Assembly (NCBI GenBank): GCA_036346255.1
Contig: CM070635.1
Coordinates: forward strand, 45,597,715-45,661,714
Direction: 5' to 3'
DNA length: 64,000 nucleotides
Origin: Ampelocalamus luodianensis
Lineage: Eukaryota; Streptophyta; Magnoliopsida; Poales; Poaceae
Shown here: positions 46,493 to 57,471 of the stretch, in pieces
Layout: each line of letters starts with the position of its first letter
Numbering within the stretch: the stretch's first letter is position 1
Notes under the pieces: model-generated
Told to the model about the DNA's origin: nothing
Database searches by the model: none
What the model saw: only the letters and a program-made list of their open reading frames with translations
Program-made: the position numbers and the translations under genes

Positions 46493-47527
46493 ACAAAAAA
46501 GGATGATTAACTACGATAATAACGACAAAGGCATCTGACTATTTTACCTGGCCTTCGGGGGAAACAATCAAAACTGTTACGATCGTAACGACTACTCCAA
46601 ACTTAAATATATAAAAAAAAACTTAATTATATTATGTTCTCTAAGTTCTCAGTGACGAGCGTAAGAACGAGAACGAAAATACAATTGATATGAGCGATGA
46701 GAGACTGTGAGAGTTCGGTATTTATAGCTGAGCGAAAGGGGAGACACTGCGTTGGTGCCGAAAATTCAGGGGGTGTTGTCGAGGCACAACACTGGGGGCA
46801 AAGGGGGCAACAACGATGAGGCGACATATGTTCGGAGGAGGGTTGCTCGACCTTTGCGGGCGAGGGGACATCAAGGCGGGGTGACGGATATGCGTTGGAG
46901 TGTTGTCCTCACGGGGCCATGTGGTAGCTATCTCAACCGCGCGGTGGCCTTGCAGCACCAATCTAGACCCCACGGTGCCGTGCGGGAGCAGCCTTGACCG
47001 CCGCGGTGGTCGTGCGGTAGCCATCTCATCCGCATAGTGATCATGTGGTAGCTCTTCCTCCGCATGGTGGCTGTGCAGTTTATGCATGTGTCAGCCCAAT
47101 AATTATCCGCACGGTCCGGACTTCATTTCTTAAATTCGGCCCGTTGAGAAGAAAAAATCGAAACCGAAAGGTCTATGTAATCCGTATCCCGGGAGACTCG
47201 TCCGCCCGGCCTGCCTATATGATCGTGCTGTTCTCTTGGCTCTCGTTGGGGAAAAAGAAAAGGAAAAGGAAACACCATAGACAGTGCGGAACCCTAGCTC
47301 TCGGCGGAGGCGGTTGATCTGATCGCCGGCGATTGCAGCTGCACCTTCACCGCCCACCCTCGTTGCAGGTGAGCAAACGCAACGCAGCGCCGATTTCTCT
47401 TGCTTAGGCAGCGGGTTTGTTAATTGTTGTTAGTAGTGTTGTTGCGTGGCATATCGACCGGGTGGATTTCTGGCGTGGTGACGAATCTTGTTTAGGCGGC
47501 TCGCTTATTGTTGTTAATTTACGGTTC
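46493..47527. promoter_or_regulatory. Upstream region and probable 5' untranslated exon of the DUF3615-type gene
   Basis: 46630-47100 is GC-rich with no recognised protein on either strand. 47270-47370 looks like a leader exon: gcggaaccctagctctcggc followed by a GC-rich stretch and a gttgcag|gtgagc splice donor at about 47369. Assignment rests on position and splice-site appearance. Confidence 0.4.
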
Positions 47528-49105
47528 ATGAAGGAGCGATCGGTGGCGATGTCAAGGAACCGGACCTCAACCTTAACTTTTGTTGGCTCGAGCGACTGCG
47601 ATTCTCCTCCTCGCGAACGTGGGCCGGTGGTCGAGAGGATCCTTGCTAAAAAATACAGGTATGCAGGCATGTTATTTAGGTTAAAGATTGCTTGAGATGA
47701 AATTAGCTCGCTTTCCATCCCCTTATCACTTCCAATCGAAATTAAAAGGCAAAGGCGCACTAGAAATTGTTGCTTATATCCTTAACGAGTTTTTCAAAAA
47801 CTAACTTGTTGCCTAGCAGCAGCAAAAATAAGGGTAAACATCACAACGCAAGTACCGGCACTGGTCGTTAAGAAATTCTGGTTAATTAAGTCCCCCTGTG
47901 TCTCACTGGTTCATTGATAATATTGTTGTTTTCAAATAATTATTTTGGAATCTGCTGCATAATTTGATTTAGCACAAAAGAAATAAAATGTACAGCTTAT
48001 ATTTAAGTACTTGCACAGTATAACATCCACTTGGCCAAAGAGATGCTTTGTCAGAACAGCTTGTTTAGTTAAGACACTCCTACTAATCACCATATCCTCT
48101 AATTTTCACAGATAACTTTGTCCTAAATCATCAGTAGATGTACTAATGTTTTCAGATATGTGACAGCTTCACTCTTTCCATGTTCACCATATCGTCATAA
48201 TTACAACGCTTTCATATGAAGCGGCGATGATTACGTTTTCATAGGTTATTTTCCTCATGCAGTGGCCACTTTGAGGGATTGGAGACCTGGGAGGATCCCA
48301 CTCCTAGACCATCGCCATTTACTTTCGAAGACCTGCGTGATGCCTTCGTTGCTGGCTCCAAGCGCCAGTGGCTTCTCAGGCCCAAGTTGCCGTCCCGTGA
48401 GGAGCTGATCAGACGCAGAGAAGAGCATGATCGAAAGAGCTTGGTGATAGCACTGCACGCCTATGCCAAGCAAAAAAATATGCAGGTGTGTGGCCGCAAA
48501 AAAATTAGGATCAAAATTTTTATGTTTACCGATACATTTTGCTTAGTCTCCCGCATTAATGAGTGTTCTAGTTATTCTAGACTGCTAAGTTAGTTAATTA
48601 CTCAGGCTAGTTAATATTACACCTTTATTTGCAGACTAGAAATGTCATTTATATTGTACTTATCTGAACCGGACCTATTATACTGACGTATGTCATTTAT
48701 GTTTCAGTCTACTGAGTTAGAATTTGTGGAAGTGAAAGAGAGGAACCTAGTTGATGAGCTTGGGAGAGGATACGTGCACTTCAACTTTCTGGTGAAAGGT
48801 TCAGATGGCACATTTACTTTGTTCTTTGCTGAGGTGCATCCCGATTGCAGAGAAGAGGAGGATATTTATCTATGCTGCCCTTTGGAAGAGAGTGACTCTG
48901 GTATATTCACATGTTCCTTCCATTTTTTGTTAGGCATCTGCTAATACAATATTTACCCTTTTAAGGTCTTTGTTTCGGGTGCAATGATCGAGCTAAAGAT
49001 CTTAGGCATCCCACTACTGCCAGCTACTTGGGTGGGCACAAGGATGTTGGTTTCCCCTTCGTGGAGTTGGATAGTGATGGAGAAAGTGATTGCTATTATC
49101 TTTAA
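47528..49105 (+). CDS. DUF3615-type plant protein of unknown function
   Basis: Four coding exons join in phase: 47528-47658, 48263-48485, 48708-48900 and 48966-49105, about 228 codons. The protein reads RERGPVVERILAKKY, then FTFEDLRDAFVAGSKRQWLL, ALHAYAKQKNMQ, STELEFVEVKERNLVDELGR, YVHFNFLVKGSDGTFTLFFAEV and DLRHPTTASYLGGHKDVGFP. The last parts match grass DUF3615 proteins: an alpha/beta domain whose end has Cys pairs (YLCC, CFGC). Exon 2 begins with an acceptor at 48262. The start at 47528 is a choice; ATG 47549 is equally possible. No targeting signal is visible. A partial duplicate of exon 2 lies at 44450-44590. Function is unknown. Confidence 0.72.
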
Positions 49106-50536
49106 ATGAATTTATGTACAAGTCAGAGCCACAAACTTATCGGAAGGCTACGCACTGCTGATGGCGTACGACAAAGGGATAAGTTCTGGGAGAGGTCTTA
49201 ATTATGGTAGTTTGTAAGGAGGAATAGTTTATCTTCAACAAACAGGCATGATTCCTCACAAGACTAATCTGTTTTAGTCTGCCGTTTTCTTTCCTTTTGT
49301 ACTCGTTCTATGGCAAGTTATGTTTTCTGCATTTCTGTCCTGGATTCTACCGTGAGCAAGAAACGCTGGAACTATTTGATTGAACTCAGTAGGGAGCATA
49401 TGTATTTTTAGAGAGCTACTATCCCACGGTATCCCGTTGGGATCTCCCAACGGGATATGTTCCAGCAGTTAGATTATGTAATCAAATGACTACACTGACA
49501 CGTTCTGCTCGAGCTTTTCCTTCCGTGCGACTGCTTTGTGCCGTTGCTTTTCTTGTGACCTTGCCTCCGTCGTCCATGGCACGCTTGCCTCCATGCACGG
49601 GGAGAAGCGTGCAGAACCTTATCGCCGGCCTCCTCTCGCAAAGCCTATGAAATTTGCAGTTTCAAAAGATCCGTGAAGCTTCAAACCTGAAGTTTCGTGA
49701 GGTTTCAGATGCTGAAACTTGTTTCAAAAAGTTTCATGAAGTCTCAAAACTCAAACTTGTAGTTTCAGAGTTTGATGAAGTTCCAAAATTGGAACTTGTG
49801 GTTTCTAACTAAAACTTGAAGTTCCAAAAGTGCATTCCAACAAAAAAAAAAAAATCAAGTTTCAGAAGTGATTTCAAAAGGCTTCGAAATTTTGTTAACA
49901 AAAAACAAGTCTCAGAACTGTTCTCAAAAGGGATTGAAAACGTGTCAACAAAAATCAAACTCAAGGAATTTTCAGAACCATTGCCTCCACAGTGAGGAGG
50001 TGAGTCCACCACCACCTACTGCAGCGGAAGCGGTGCCGGGGAGGGAGAGGAGAAGCGAGCACGGCGGAGGGGAAGGGAGGACGAAGCAGCGGCGGCAAGC
50101 TGGAGGGGCATGCAGAGCTGGTGGAAGCAAGGCGGCCAGTGGGGTGCGGGCGGCGCAAGAAGGTAATAGCAGAGCAGCTAGAAGGGAAGAGAGACGCCAG
50201 GACGGGAGAAGCAGACGACGAAGAGCGCCGACACGAAGACACCACAGGCATGCAAAACCAAAAAAGAATCAGACGATTGCGACGAAGAGCCACGCTGAAT
50301 CCGCTCTGTAACTTTCTGTTAGAACCTTTATCAAAAGTAGGGTTTCCTTTTCCAAAAAAAAAGAAAGAGACATGCTGAATCGGACGGGGGCGACGTGGCC
50401 TGGTTGTCCTCGCGTCCTTTTTCGCTTGGTTTAACTGGTAGGATTGCACTCACCAGATTGAACATTCACTTAAATCGGACTCTCTTTACAGACACGTCAG
50501 TTAAACTTGTGTTCAGCTGCTGTAATTCTGCGATCA
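49106..50536. other. 3' UTR of the DUF3615 gene and intergenic DNA
   Basis: The first 200-300 bases are likely 3' UTR. 49430-49457 is a near-perfect 28-bp palindrome. 49650-49980 is a degenerate stretch dominated by GTTTCA/AAACTTG motifs. 49990-50390 is GC-rich with overlapping frames on both strands that match nothing I know. Confidence 0.45.
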
Positions 50537-50601
50537 GGATACGGCACAATGTAATATCAAAACAAGAACAAAAAAAAAAAAAAGAGGATACGGCACAATG
50601 T
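50537..50601 (+). mobile_element. Tiny poly(A) insertion with 16-bp target duplication
   Basis: ggatacggcacaatgt occurs at 50537-50552 and again at 50586-50601. Between the copies are about 33 bp ending in a run of As. This is the footprint of target-primed reverse transcription by LINE machinery with an extreme 5' truncation. Confidence 0.65.
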
Positions 50602-50844
50602 TGGAGGCCGAGTCGTTTCTGTGCTTATTCGTTCTCCGGCTACTTTATTTGTTGAGTCGCTTATGTACATAGGAATATGCAAGTTATGTATGCTGCTTCC
50701 ATCCACAAGGACAGAGTGCCAAACATAACACTAGGCGAAATTTATACTGGTCAACTGAGATCCAAGCATACAGGCAAACTTGATATTACACTGCATACCA
50801 CAGTCCTGAACAAATTGCCAACGACAACTAGAGAGGAAAATAAG

Positions 50845-51010
50845 ATCAGGCGGGTATTCCATTCAAACTTTCGATCCCCACGCAACAATGAATTCGAATA
50901 AACATGGTTAAGTGCTTGTTATAAATAGCAACTAAGAAACCCCAAAAAAGGAGGGCGTAAACAGGTTCGAACATCCTCAATGTCCGCATGTGACATGAAG
51001 TTTGAACAGC
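50845..51010 (+). repeat. Source or sister copy of part of the 43.8-45.6 kb mosaic
   Basis: Sequence from aggcgggtattcc to the ccgcatgtgacatgaagttt block matches 44588-44760 closely. No coding function is visible. Confidence 0.75.
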
Positions 51011-51137
51011 TACTACTGGCTGCATACAAAAACACCTAAGCATCAACTATCTACAGTCTAGAGTTTAGCAGAATGAAGATAGCTGATGCTAGCAGCAAAC
51101 GCTCTTCGAAACCGCCCGATCCCCAACCGTCACAATT

Positions 51138-51203
51138 TTGGTATATATAATAGCAGAGACCGTCGGGCATTTGGTATATATAATAGCAGAGACCGTCGGG
51201 CAT
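51138..51203. repeat. Two-copy 33-bp tandem repeat
   Basis: ttggtatatataatagcaga and the following gaccgtcgggca occur twice in direct succession (51138 and 51171) without visible differences. Confidence 0.85.
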
Positions 51204-51924
51204 CACACGAACCCTACAATGACTACACAATGAGAACAGATCTGCCCAGCTGTGTTTGTTTCCATGCCGAATCCGGAGCAAGAGAGGCCGGATCCGGCAA
51301 TGGGACGCCTAGGGAGTGGCGGCGGGCTGCAGGAGGCGGGAGAGGAGGGAGTAGAGGAGGGAGATGGAGTACCTGGAGCCGACGGCCGGTGCGGTGACGC
51401 GGTCGGAGATGGCCAAGGCGAGGCGAGCGACCGCGGCGTCTGCTCCGCACCGCCGGGACGCCTAAGCGACGCCGTGACATCCATGATTTGAACCTCCTAT
51501 CACAAAAACTAATAAGGCTGACCACATTAAAAAACAAACACTTGGATCATATACACATCATAATGATTTGAGACCATTTTTTCTCGTGAGTCCTCAAATT
51601 CCTAGTAGAAAGGAATAGACTGACTCATCTAAACCTACTACTAATCACACTGATCATAAGAATTAAGGGAAGGAAGGAAGCCCACTGTGCATTACTGAAA
51701 TGGAAGAATAGTTAGACCTTTGAAAGGCAGATAATCTTCTTATCATATGCTTTCTTATCACATTCCACTTCCCGGTGGAGGTCATCAAGCAATGTTTCTA
51801 GCTGAAAAGAGATGTTAGTTGTCAAATGAATTTGCATCAACTATTGTAACATTTACAAAACCAAACAGTAACATACCTCAGAGCTTTGTTGTTTTACATT
51901 TTCTCAATCCAATCAAACCTCATA
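51204..51924 (-). other. Possible minus-strand gene region, unrecognised
   Basis: 51250-51480 is GC-rich with a minus-strand frame starting MDVTASLRRPGGAEQTPRS that I cannot place. A short minus-strand exon-like piece near 51715-51800 reads LETLLDDLHREVECDKKAY, a coiled-coil pattern, ending at a splice-like junction. It may belong to the same gene whose exons form the left arm of the inverted duplication. Confidence 0.4.
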
Positions 51925-52926
51925 GCACAAACCTTAATTTTTTCATTAAGAATGTTCTCCATATTCTTGCGTACAGAACAAAGACCATCAACATCTAGAA
52001 ACCAGTTAGAAATCTTTAAACAGTCCAATTCCTTCTAACATCATACATAATGCATGCAAATCACAAACTTGCGACTCAAAATCTTAAGCATGCACTTTGC
52101 TTGATGCAAATTCATTCATAATATGACTCAACTCTGAAACTTGTTCTTACAAAGCCATGTTTTCTTATACAACAGCAGAAAAATGTTTAGAAAATCCTTA
52201 GAAATTTTTGGCAACCTCTGAGATCGACGAAACCTCAAGATCAATTCTGGCTTGATAGTCATGAATCAGACATGCTATGTGAGAGACACTCTTTGATGCA
52301 TACTTATTTCTCTGATGAAGTTCTTTTACAGCATGTAACAAGGAATCACTGCGATCAAAGTGCAGTATTAATCTCATCTCAAGATGCTTTATAGTCTAAT
52401 CATTCTACTTAGATACCTTCTTCAATAACTTGATTACAGGATCTGCAAGAAACGGAATCGCAATGTTAGCAGAAACAATTTTTACCTTTGCTTGTAATGC
52501 ACCAAAAGAGGTGGCAAGACTCTAGCGTATAAGGTTTTTACAATAGTTTTCAACGAAAAAAATATGCTAGCATTTGTAATAGGCATTTCTCTTCTGACTC
52601 TCTTCCAATAGAGATATTGTGTTTTGTTCCGTATTAAGTGTAAATAGTTGCACATCACAATATGCTAACAATTTTTAACTAAAACACTAAATGCTAATTT
52701 ACTTGTAAAAATAAGATCTTCTGCATTTCTCAAATCTTGTAGCATCGAGTCAATATGTCCATTAACTTCTAGAGCATCAGATTGAAGTAGTTTTTCAGTC
52801 GAGCGCTTCACTTAGTGTTTAAGTTTAATAGAAGTACCAAAGTGATAAGATTAGTCAGGAAAGTGACTTGTCACACAAAAATAAATACAAACACAGAAAA
52901 ATATACATGTTTAAACATTGCTAACC
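51925..52926 (-). pseudogene. Left arm of a long inverted duplication; coiled-coil gene exons
   Basis: Minus-strand coding-like pieces are NMENILNEKIK near 51960 and, near 52200-52400, RLILHFDRSDSLLHAVKELH followed by SVSHIACLIHDYQARIDLEV. Heptad-like spacing suggests a coiled coil. Splice-like borders separate the pieces. I do not recognise the family. The whole segment is repeated in inverted orientation from 52949, so this and the right arm could pair as RNA. Confidence 0.55.
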
Positions 52927-52948
52927 TAGCAGGACGAAGCCAAGAAAA

Positions 52949-55225
52949 GGTTAATAATGTTCAAACATGTACCTTCTTCTGTGTTTGTATTTATTTTTGT
53001 GCAACTAAGTCATTTTCTGACTAATCTTACCACTTTAATCTTGCTAGAAACTTAAAGACTAAGTGAAGCGCTTGGCTAACTACTTCATCGATGCTCTAGA
53101 AGTTAATGGACATATTGACTCGATGCTCTGAATTGAGGATTGCGAAAATCTTATTTTTACAAGTAAATTAGCATTTAGTGCTTTAGTTATAAATTGTTAG
53201 CATATTGTAATGTGTAACTATTTACACTATCTGAACAAAGACAATATCTCTATTGAAAAAGTCGAAGAGAAATATCTATTGCAAATGCTAGTCTACTTCC
53301 TTTGTTGAAAACTATCGCAAAACCTTATACGCTAAAACTTTCACCTCCTTTGGTGCATTACAAGCAAATGTAAAAGTTGTTTCTGCTGACACTGCGATGC
53401 TGTTACAGATCCTATAATCAAGTCATTGGAGAAAGAATTTTAAGGAGAATGATAAGACTCTAAATCGTCTTGAGATAGGATTGATACTGCACCTCGATCG
53501 CAGTGATTCCCTGTTACATGTTGTGAAAAAATTTCATCGGAGAAATAAGTGTGCGTCAAAGAGTGTCTCTCACATAGCATGTCTGTTCATGACTACCAGC
53601 AATGATCTTGAGGTTTCGTGAATCTCGAAGATTACAAAAATCTCGAAGGACTTTCTAGACATTTTTCTGTTTGCATAAGAAAACATAGCTTTGCAAGAAT
53701 AAGTTTGAGTGAGTTATATTATGAATAACCTTGCATCTAGCAAAGCAAAGTGCATACTTAGGATTTTAAGTGGCAAGTTCGTGATCTGCATGCATTTTTT
53801 ATTCTGTTAGAGGGAATATTCATATTTTGCCCTCGGCTTAGTTGTGTTTTCAGATTTTACATCTCTTCCCGTCGTAATACATTTTTTGCCCCCCTCTTAA
53901 TCTATTTCTTCATGTTTGCCCTCTTTGCATTATTTTATTAATATCCAATCGTTTTCCCTGTTTTGGCCATACGAAATTACCATCTTACCCTCCCCATTCC
54001 ACTCGCCTCCTCCTCTACCAAGACGCCGCCATGACCAACGGCGTCCTCCTTCGAGCCCGCAGCCGCGGGGCGAGTGCTCGAGACCCTTCCCAACTCAAAC
54101 GCGAATGCTCATCAATCAATCAGCATGCATACATGAACATCAATGAAACCATCCAAGAACCAAAAATCTAATATCAGAGAACGAATTAATCCCTAAGAAC
54201 CAAAAAACTCACGCGAGCTCGGGCCGACTGAGCAGAGGAGGCGTGTGGACGCGGGAGGAGACCGCATGGGGCCAGGTGAGCCGGAGGCACGTCGACTCCT
54301 TCCCGAGGCGACCTAGGCATCAACGGCGGCCGGAGGGACGCCTGGCGTCGGCAGCGGCCGGAGGGTCGACGCCTCGGCGGCCGAGGGCAAACTCGGGTGG
54401 ACCAGGAGCTCTGGCGGAGCACAGGGCCCGACGGCGGTGGTGGCCCGAGGGTCAGCAACCAGAGGTGGCACAGAGGGAGGCCGAGGATCAGGCGACAGCC
54501 GGAGGCGAGGGTCGGCGGGGCGTCGGCGACGGCACGGGGAGGCCCGGAGCACGGCGGCGCGGCGCGGCCCGAGGTAGAGGAAAGCTCTGGGGGCACGGCG
54601 GTGCGGATCTGGCTACCCTGGGGCGCAACAGTGCGGATCTGGGCCAGCGGATGGCAGATCCGGGGCGACGGAGTCACCAGGCACACGGAAAGCAACGGCT
54701 GAGCTCGGGTGTGCGTGGAGCACGGGATAGAGCAAGGGTTCAGCGCATGGAGCAGCTGCCATCTCCTCCACAGAGGGGGGCTTAGGGGACTGCGGTGGGT
54801 TCAGCTCCTCCTCGCGGCGCCGCTTGTGGGGGGTGGGGGAGGGAGGACCGCGGCCGGTGGGACGGTGGCCGTGGTGTGGGGAGGAGGCAGTGGGGCAGGG
54901 TCGGATGTGAGGAGGGAGCGGAGGCGGAGCTTGAGGAGGGAGGCGGGTGGAATGGGAGGGGGGAGGGATGGAATGGGGAGGTACGGGAGGAGATGCGCGC
55001 ACGGGAGAGATAGAGTGCTGTGCGATCAAGGGTAAAAATATCATTTGGCATGACCAAAACAAGTAAAATGGTTAATATAATAATAGAAAGAGGACAAATA
55101 ATGAAGAAAATATTAATTACATCGGTAAATTTTGAAAACGCAGGGCAAAATATGAATTCCCCCTTCTAGAAGATGTTGATGTTCTGTCCGCAAAATACGG
55201 AGAGCATTCTTAATGAAAAAGGGCT
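52949..55225 (+). pseudogene. Right arm of the inverted duplication, split by a Pack-MULE-like element
   Basis: 52949-53811 mirrors 52926 back to about 52025 (for example gtgtgcgtcaaagagtgtctctcacatagc near 53550 pairs with the complement near 52290). After the insertion (about 53812-55172) the mirror resumes: ttctagaagatgttgat and gagcattcttaatgaaaaa at 55165-55225 pair with 51945-52005. The coding-like pieces have diverged (extra stops and small indels) compared with the left arm. The spacer between arms is only about 22 bp (52927-52948). Confidence 0.8.
53812..55172. mobile_element. Pack-MULE-like element carrying GC-rich gene-like DNA
   Basis: The left end gggaatattcatattttgcc and the complement of the right end gggggaattcatattttgcc are inverted repeats; similarity extends over roughly 150 bp (ttgccctctttgcattatttta near 53927 against tgtcctctttctattatta). 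The 54000-55010 interior is strongly GC-rich with open frames on both strands (54186-54785) and no transposase. This is the usual look of an element that has captured exon sequence. The flanks (ttctgttaga and ttctagaaga) resemble each other but are not a clean duplication. Confidence 0.65.
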
Positions 55226-56949
55226 AATAGGAGTGAACTGGATGTTCTATCTGAATTGGTTGCGGCCCGGAGTTGCAAATAACTTGAGAATTTGCCAGCA
55301 ATCGAATTAATCGAGGGTGTGTTCTGGATTAAGCTAGCGCGCGGCTCGCTCCTCGAACTCGAACATCCAAAGTGATGAACCCTGCAGGATAGGATTAGGA
55401 CCTGATCCATCCCGAGGCGCGAGTTCGGATTGCGGCGGCGCGCGCCGGATCTGGTCGGGCAAGCTCGATCGATCGACCGTCTGCGGCTTCGCAGCGCATG
55501 TGTCGGCGTGCTCCTCTCTATACGGGTGGAGCGATGAGATGGATCCACGCGAGCCCAAGAGAATCGCCGCTAACCCGACCCGAGTGAAGGCGGACGAAGC
55601 ATACGTGCCGGTCGGCCCGGTCGGCGGGCTCACGGCCGAACTGGCCGCCGATCTCCCGGCATCCTCTTCCTCTTCTTCTTACCAGGCGGCATAGCTGAGT
55701 TGAATATGGGAGGCATCCATCTTCTCTCCTCTCCCCCATGGCCGCCGCCATGATGGGAGGAATGGGCGACTGGGAAGAAGCTCGGGTGACCGGGCCGGGT
55801 TTAAATACTCTACTCATTGGCACCGCTGAATTAGGGTAAGCTCCTTTGGCGGATGGCCCACATACATAATCACATACAGAACAGATACCCTAGGAGAGGA
55901 ATTGAATTGCTACCGCTGAATTAGGGTAGACTCACTGTGGGCTTATGGACCATTGGTCCAAAGGTGGGTTCTAATACTATTTTTAGATTTTCTGCGACGA
56001 AGGTAAGTCTGTATAGCGTGGGTGTCGGATTCCAGTAAACACCGGGTGATGAAACCTACGGAAGTGAGACAATGCCGACTGACTTTGGTTGGTCTGGGAA
56101 TCTCGGTGACCTTCCTAAAATCTGACGGCAACCTTCTCTACCCTAACTTTACTTAATCGCTTTTGGTTTCCTATTTGTCTGTTGGTTGATGGCGGGCGAC
56201 GGACATGCAGCAAAGGTTCGGATTGGCTATGGAAAGGGTCTGACGGCTAGCGATAAATGGACAAAGGAAGGGAAGGCTTTGCGACATGCATGCAAGATTT
56301 TATTATTTTAATCTTTTGTAATGTATTCAAAGTTGTAATTTATATTGTAATTCGATGTAATGCTTATTGTAATTAATTTAGAGATCACATTATTGTTTTA
56401 TTTTTGCTTGCACGAATTCTTGTAAATGATCCGAGTTGTAATATTTTACCTTTGTTTGTAATAGATCCTTGTATGTTGATCCGATGCAATGAATTATTAT
56501 AATTTAATTGTGAGTTTGTTTTTAATGTTTTTCTTGTGATTGTAAAGGATTCTTGTAGTTGACTCGAGTTTTATACGATGTTTTAATTTTGTTTGTAATT
56601 CTGTGTTGATGAATTCGGATAATGTTATCTTATGTGCATTTGTTTGTCGATGTGTTCAATGTCAATCGTGATTATGTTTTGTTTTTGTTTAGACACATTT
56701 TATTTACTACTAATTATTGATTAGTGTTGTTTAAATTAGTTTAAAATTTTCTGGTTCTCACACAAACTCTTGCGATTAGTGATGAAAAGTATGTAGACCA
56801 CTAGGAAGATCTTGAAATGACTCCTTTGGATCTTGATAATGATAGGAGTAGTTTTGATCCAACTGATCAATCTTACGTACTTCCTTTATCAATGAATAAG
56901 GTCTTTGAGCAATAATAGCCATCATCAGTAAGAAATATATTATAACATC

Positions 56950-56951
<2 letters not shown>
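55226..56951. other. Intergenic DNA; one small unrecognised open frame
   Basis: 55300-55800 is GC-rich. A plus-strand frame at 55500-55694 contains MDPREPKRIAANPTRVKADE and ends SSSSSSYQAA; it is short and matches no family I know. The 17-bp motif accgctgaattagggta occurs at about 55822 and 55912. 56290-56760 is AT-rich with many ttgtaat motifs. 56790-56910 has a short frame (LEMTPLDLDNDRSSFDPTDQ) without recognised relatives. Confidence 0.4.
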
Positions 56952-57035
<84 letters not shown>

Positions 57036-57408
57036 AAATACTTTCTACTCAGGAGTAGTTACTCCCACCTTTGATATACCACCTAAAAGAACTTGACATA
57101 CTCCATTATTACTTTAGGTATACTCATATACTAATTATAAGATACTACAATGTGAACCACACGAAAAATTTGCAAGAGAGTCCATAGTTTTTAGCATATT
57201 TTGTAAATACCTTCATATTCGCACATAAAAAGGAGTATGTCTAAAAATTGTACATACTACCTCTGAAAATATGTAAATACCACCTATATGGTCTTATATA
57301 CTCGTATACTACACATACATACTCTCGGTTGCGCAAGATACTCCCTACGTTGTGAGATATATGAGATACGGAATAGGGAGTAACTACACCCGGGAGTAGG
57401 AAAAAGGC

Positions 57409-57469
<61 letters not shown>
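56952..57469. mobile_element. Micron-like MITE embedded in a TA microsatellite
   Basis: A run of TA dinucleotides (56952-57032) and another (57412-57469) flank a 379-bp unit. The unit ends are inverted repeats: actttctactcaggagtagttactccc on the left against cctttttcctactcccgggtgtagttactccc in the complement of the right end. Flanking TA repeats are the hallmark of micron elements described in rice. Confidence 0.8.

Positions 57470-57471
<2 letters not shown>

Noticed and set aside
54186..55062. Long overlapping open frames on both strands
   Set aside because: GC-rich captured sequence in the Pack-MULE-like element gives open frames in many registers. No domain is recognisable.
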